8,722 nucleotides of DNA, taken from positions 1-8,722 of the forward strand of contig CAYNST010000134.1 in NCBI GenBank assembly GCA_964399955.1, given 5' to 3'. This DNA is from CAYNST01 sp964399955 (GTDB taxonomy: Bacteria > Pseudomonadota > Gammaproteobacteria > Pseudomonadales > Cellvibrionaceae). Positions 6,711-8,722 of this stretch are shown here, piece by piece (position 1 is the stretch's first letter; each line of letters opens with the position of its first letter). Under the pieces are notes generated by a model. It saw nothing but the letters and a program-made list of their open reading frames with translations, made no database searches and was not told the origin of the DNA. The position numbers and the translations under genes were made by a program.

Positions 6711-7672
6711 TGCGCAATCAGCAACAAACCATCGTTATTCGTCGCTCCGGCCGCAAGCGCGGCGACGATCAGCCGGCGGGGGGCGCCTGGAAAGTCGCCT
6801 TTGCCGACTTTACTCTGGCCATGATGGCGCTGTTTTTGATTCTGTGGATACTGTCTGCTTCACCCCAGGAAGAGCGCGACTCCGTGGCCGAAGCACTGCG
6901 CGGCTACTCCATTTTCAGTGGTGCCCCCAATCCCTTTGAACTGGGCAAAAGCCTGCAGCCGTTTGACCTGGAGGGTTATAACTCCATCATTCAAAGCATG
7001 GCGATGGAAATTCTCACCCTGGGCAACCAGCAGACGGGCACCGCCAGTGGCCCCACAACCGCCAGCGGTGGTGACGGCACCACGGTCAACACCATTTTTG
7101 AATCACCTTTTGATTCGCTGGAGTCCATGCCGGTGCTGGCCGACCTGATCCGCGAGATGGGCTACCAGTTGAAGGCGTTCGATAACCTGGCGGTGGATGT
7201 GGTGCCGCAGGGCCTGAGGATTCGCCTGCAGGACAGCGACGAGCGGCAGATGTTTGCCCGTGGAGGCGCCAGCATGAACCATTTTTTTGAAGACATGCTG
7301 CTGGCGTTGGCACCGGTGTTTGGCCGCATCAACAACAGTCTGGTGGTGTCTGGGCACACAGACTCTGTACCCTTCAACAGATCGGAGTACGGCAACTGGG
7401 AGCTGTCGGGCGACCGTGCGCTGATTGCCCGCAAGATACTGCAGGCGGGCGGCACACCCGTGGACCGCATTATTCAGGTTGCCGCCATGGCCGACCGTGT
7501 GCCCTCCAAGCCGGAGGATCCGCTGAGCAGTGCCAACCGGCGTATAGAAATACTGGTGCTAACCGATAAAGCCCGTGCCGAGCTGCAAGGCTTGTTTGAT
7601 CACCAGCAGCCCGCCAGTGAAATCAACCGGGCCAAGGAAAGCGCCCTCCGCAATCTGCCGGTGACGCGGTGA
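6710..7672 (+). CDS. lafU: Lateral flagellar motor stator protein MotB (LafU)
   Basis: Peptidoglycan-anchored stator half (320 aa). A basic N-terminal cytoplasmic tail (IRRSGRKRG) leads into the motif WKVAFADFTLAMMALFLILW (residues 27-46), which forms the only membrane helix. D33 is the channel acid, equivalent to E. coli D32. The segment after the helix (around SPQEERDSVAEALRGYS) is where the plug lies in this family. The OmpA/MotB peptidoglycan-binding domain covers roughly residues 160-285, with SGHTDSVPFN (GHTD at 215-218), ELSGDRA and SANRRIEILV. The ATG overlaps the motA stop by one base (TGATG). There is no good ribosome site of its own, so translation is probably coupled to motA, as expected for the fixed MotA:MotB assembly. 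It is the last gene of the unit. Confidence 0.95.
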   Translation: MRNQQQTIVIRRSGRKRGDDQPAGGAWKVAFADFTLAMMALFLILWILSASPQEERDSVAEALRGYSIFSGAPNPFELGKSLQPFDLEGYNSIIQSMAMEILTLGNQQTGTASGPTTASGGDGTTVNTIFESPFDSLESMPVLADLIREMGYQLKAFDNLAVDVVPQGLRIRLQDSDERQMFARGGASMNHFFEDMLLALAPVFGRINNSLVVSGHTDSVPFNRSEYGNWELSGDRALIARKILQAGGTPVDRIIQVAAMADRVPSKPEDPLSSANRRIEILVLTDKARAELQGLFDHQQPASEINRAKESALRNLPVTR

Positions 7673-7685
7673 ACGGATTCATTGC

Positions 7686-7723
7686 GCTCCTGCAGGGCGG
7701 GTATCAACCCGCCCTGCAGGAGC
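7686..7723 (+). terminator. Perfect 16-bp hairpin between motB and the PilZ gene
   Basis: Positions 7686-7701 are the exact reverse complement of 7708-7723, with loop TATCAA; its outer T and A could add a 17th pair. It lies 13 bp after the motB stop and between convergent genes, so a two-way transcript end or mRNA-stabilising hairpin is likely. Neither strand has a T-tract after it, which is unusual for an intrinsic terminator. The strand is given as + because of the proximity to motB. Confidence 0.65.
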
Positions 7724-7845
7724 AGTAGTACCATTCGACACATCCATCAAAAGTCATCTGGCCAAACGTCAACAGACCCTAGGGGAGCATGAGTCATAGT
7801 TGTGGGGCAGACCGCAACCAGGCGGCCGCTGAGTCGACCGGTGAA

Positions 7846-8202
7846 TCAGGGTTCGGCTTTGGTGCTGACTTTCACTTGGGCCAGGTAATCCAGAATAGGC
7901 TTGGTGTTTTTATTGGTGAATATAATTCCCAGCTTCAGCCCGGCGGGGGTTCTGGTTACGTAACAGACCTCGCCGTGAAACTTCTGAACGCTTGCTCCTT
8001 TGCATATTTCGATCACGCAGCGGCTCTCCAGCGCCACGTGTTCCTGAACCAGCACGCCCATCCCGCCTTTGCTGGCATCCAGCAGCAAGCCGGCTACACC
8101 ACGGGTGATTCCTTCCCGCACACTGCGCAGCAAAACAGTGACCGGCAACTCTTCCGCTAAAAAATAACGCACCTCATGCCGACGCTTCGCCGATTGTTGC
8201 AT
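7846..8202 (-). CDS. Single-domain PilZ protein (c-di-GMP receptor)
   Basis: Small soluble protein (118 aa) consisting almost wholly of a PilZ domain, the bacterial receptor for cyclic di-GMP. Both binding motifs are present: RxxxR as RRHEVRY (R8 and R12) and D/NxSxxG as DASKGG (D42, S44, G47). Beta-strand segments follow (CVIEICK, FHGEVCYVTR, KLGIIFTN). There is no N-terminal YcgR domain and no membrane segment. A TTG at 8217 would add five residues, but I chose ATG 8202 because GGAG (complement of 8212-8215) lies 9 nt upstream. It is convergent with motB, 173 bp apart. PilZ proteins often damp motility by acting on the flagellar motor or on gene expression. A role in controlling these lateral flagella is inferred from position only. 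Type IV pili or exopolysaccharide control are alternatives. Confidence 0.9.
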   Translation of the reverse strand: MQQSAKRRHEVRYFLAEELPVTVLLRSVREGITRGVAGLLLDASKGGMGVLVQEHVALESRCVIEICKGASVQKFHGEVCYVTRTPAGLKLGIIFTNKNTKPILDYLAQVKVSTKAEP

Positions 8203-8380
8203 AAAGACTTGCTCCAAGTCAGGGTTCCACTTAGGGTAAAGCGACTGAGTGAGGCAATATCTTTAGCGCAGAACAGAAAAACCTTTCTTTCCAACGCGGC
8301 CATGGGCAACTTGGGGTGACATCGGATTAGTTCCGAAGGCTGATCCAGACCGGCGGATGAACACGAAACAGACACACGCG

Positions 8381-8393
8381 GGCTCTTTAACAA
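8381..8393 (+). promoter_or_regulatory. boxA-like antitermination element
   Basis: GGCTCTTTAACAA matches the E. coli rRNA boxA TGCTCTTTAACAA at 12 of 13 positions. boxA in the nascent RNA loads NusB-NusE (S10) and prevents Rho termination in rRNA leaders. No 16S start is visible in the 329 bases that follow, and no clear rRNA-type promoter precedes it, so this may be chance. Confidence 0.35.
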
Positions 8394-8490
8394 CTTACCC
8401 CGGCCCGGGAAGAGGAGCTGAAAGGGGGTAGATAAACGGCAGTCACAGGGCCCTCGACGCGAATTTGGCTACTAATCGCGGGTAGGGCGG

Positions 8491-8519
8491 GCCGGTGACG
8501 GCGGGACCGAGTCACTGGC
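8491..8519. repeat. Imperfect hairpin in the gene-free tail
   Basis: GCCGGTGAC (8491-8499) pairs with GTCACTGGC (8511-8519) with one G-T wobble, around an 11-nt loop. There is no T-tract on either side, so it is not an obvious terminator. It could be part of a structured leader or have no function. Confidence 0.4.
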
Positions 8520-8722
8520 TTGAAGGCGGTGCGGGTTCTGGAGGTGCCCCTGTGTGGCATTTTGCGCCGAAATGGGACAGAATTGTTAGGCACCGGTTTG
8601 CGCGGCTGTGCTTCTGCGGGCTAGGCTGCGTATTGTAGTCAAAGAGCAGCGGTGAAGGGCATGGCGTAGCTACTTCGGTATGGCAAACGCTGCAGAAGTC
8701 TAAGCTTTGGTCTAGGGTCTGT

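Larger units (their letters stand above)
8203..8722. other. Gene-free tail of the window
   Basis: I find no recognisable gene on either strand in these 520 bases. Open frames are short and look like chance. The segment next to the PilZ start must hold the PilZ promoter, but I see no convincing -35/-10 pair. It contains a boxA-like element (8381-8393) and an imperfect hairpin (8491-8519). It may be the upstream region of a gene or operon beyond the window edge. Confidence 0.5.

Noticed and set aside
33..7772. 12-bp direct repeat GCCAAACGTCAA near 33 and near 7761, flanking the flagellar genes
   Set aside because: A pair of 12-bp matches is expected by chance in a window of this size. There is no integrase or target-site pattern.
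7822..7842. Cluster of NotI, SalI and AgeI sites after motB, suggestive of vector sequence
   Set aside because: The flanks do not look like a vector polylinker, and such GC-rich hexamers and octamers arise by chance in this composition.
7789..8160. A 123-codon open frame on the + strand with a G-rich stretch before its ATG
   Set aside because: It lies antisense to the PilZ gene, its product resembles nothing known, and the GGGGAG is only one base from the ATG. The minus-strand frame has clear PilZ motifs.
8585..8601. GTTAGGC resembling an integron attC core, and AGGCAC...TTGC resembling a sigma-54 promoter
   Set aside because: No partner inverse core site or cassette structure is present. 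The sigma-54-like elements have the wrong GG-to-GC spacing by one base.

Overview
The window carries the late part of a lateral (swarming-type) flagellar gene cluster from a gammaproteobacterium. Moderately high GC, ordinary gammaproteobacterial gene signals and the gene order lafA-fliD-fliS-fliT-fliK-fliL-fliA-motA-motB fit this. That is the lafA-to-lafU order known from the lateral flagella of Vibrio parahaemolyticus and Aeromonas and from Flag-2 of Escherichia coli. The genus cannot be named from the sequence, although an aquatic or marine host is a reasonable guess. Two features mark it as a lateral rather than a polar system: a short flagellin starting MGLSIHTNFAS, and a dedicated sigma-28 and stator pair encoded at the end of the structural genes.

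Layout. Positions 1-420 hold no recognisable gene. They start with a 9-G run and contain an AT-rich leader with weak sigma-28-like promoter candidates. The flagellin gene (421-1251) ends at a strong intrinsic terminator. Next come the filament cap gene fliD (1328-2599) and the flagellin chaperone gene fliS (2622-3002). A 178-bp gap follows, with two small hairpins and a near-consensus sigma-54 promoter (3102-3116). This promoter precedes a tightly packed six-gene unit: a FliT-like chaperone, hook-length control protein FliK, FliL, sigma-28 (LafS), and stator proteins MotA (LafT) and MotB (LafU). Junctions in this unit are overlaps (ATGA, TGATG) or gaps of 6-13 bp. It ends at a perfect 16-bp-stem hairpin (7686-7723).

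On the opposite strand, convergent with motB, lies a small single-domain PilZ protein gene (7846-8202). It has both c-di-GMP-binding motifs, which suggests second-messenger control of this motility system. The last ~500 bp hold no recognisable gene. They contain a match to the rRNA-operon antitermination element boxA (8381-8393) and one imperfect hairpin.

How the parts fit together: sigma-54 would switch on the fliT-to-motB unit and so make LafS. LafS would then transcribe the flagellin gene from its own promoter. FliS and FliT act as export chaperones, FliD caps the filament, FliK sets hook length, and FliL with MotA/MotB forms the torque-generating unit. The hook, basal-body and export genes and the LafK-type activator are not in this window.
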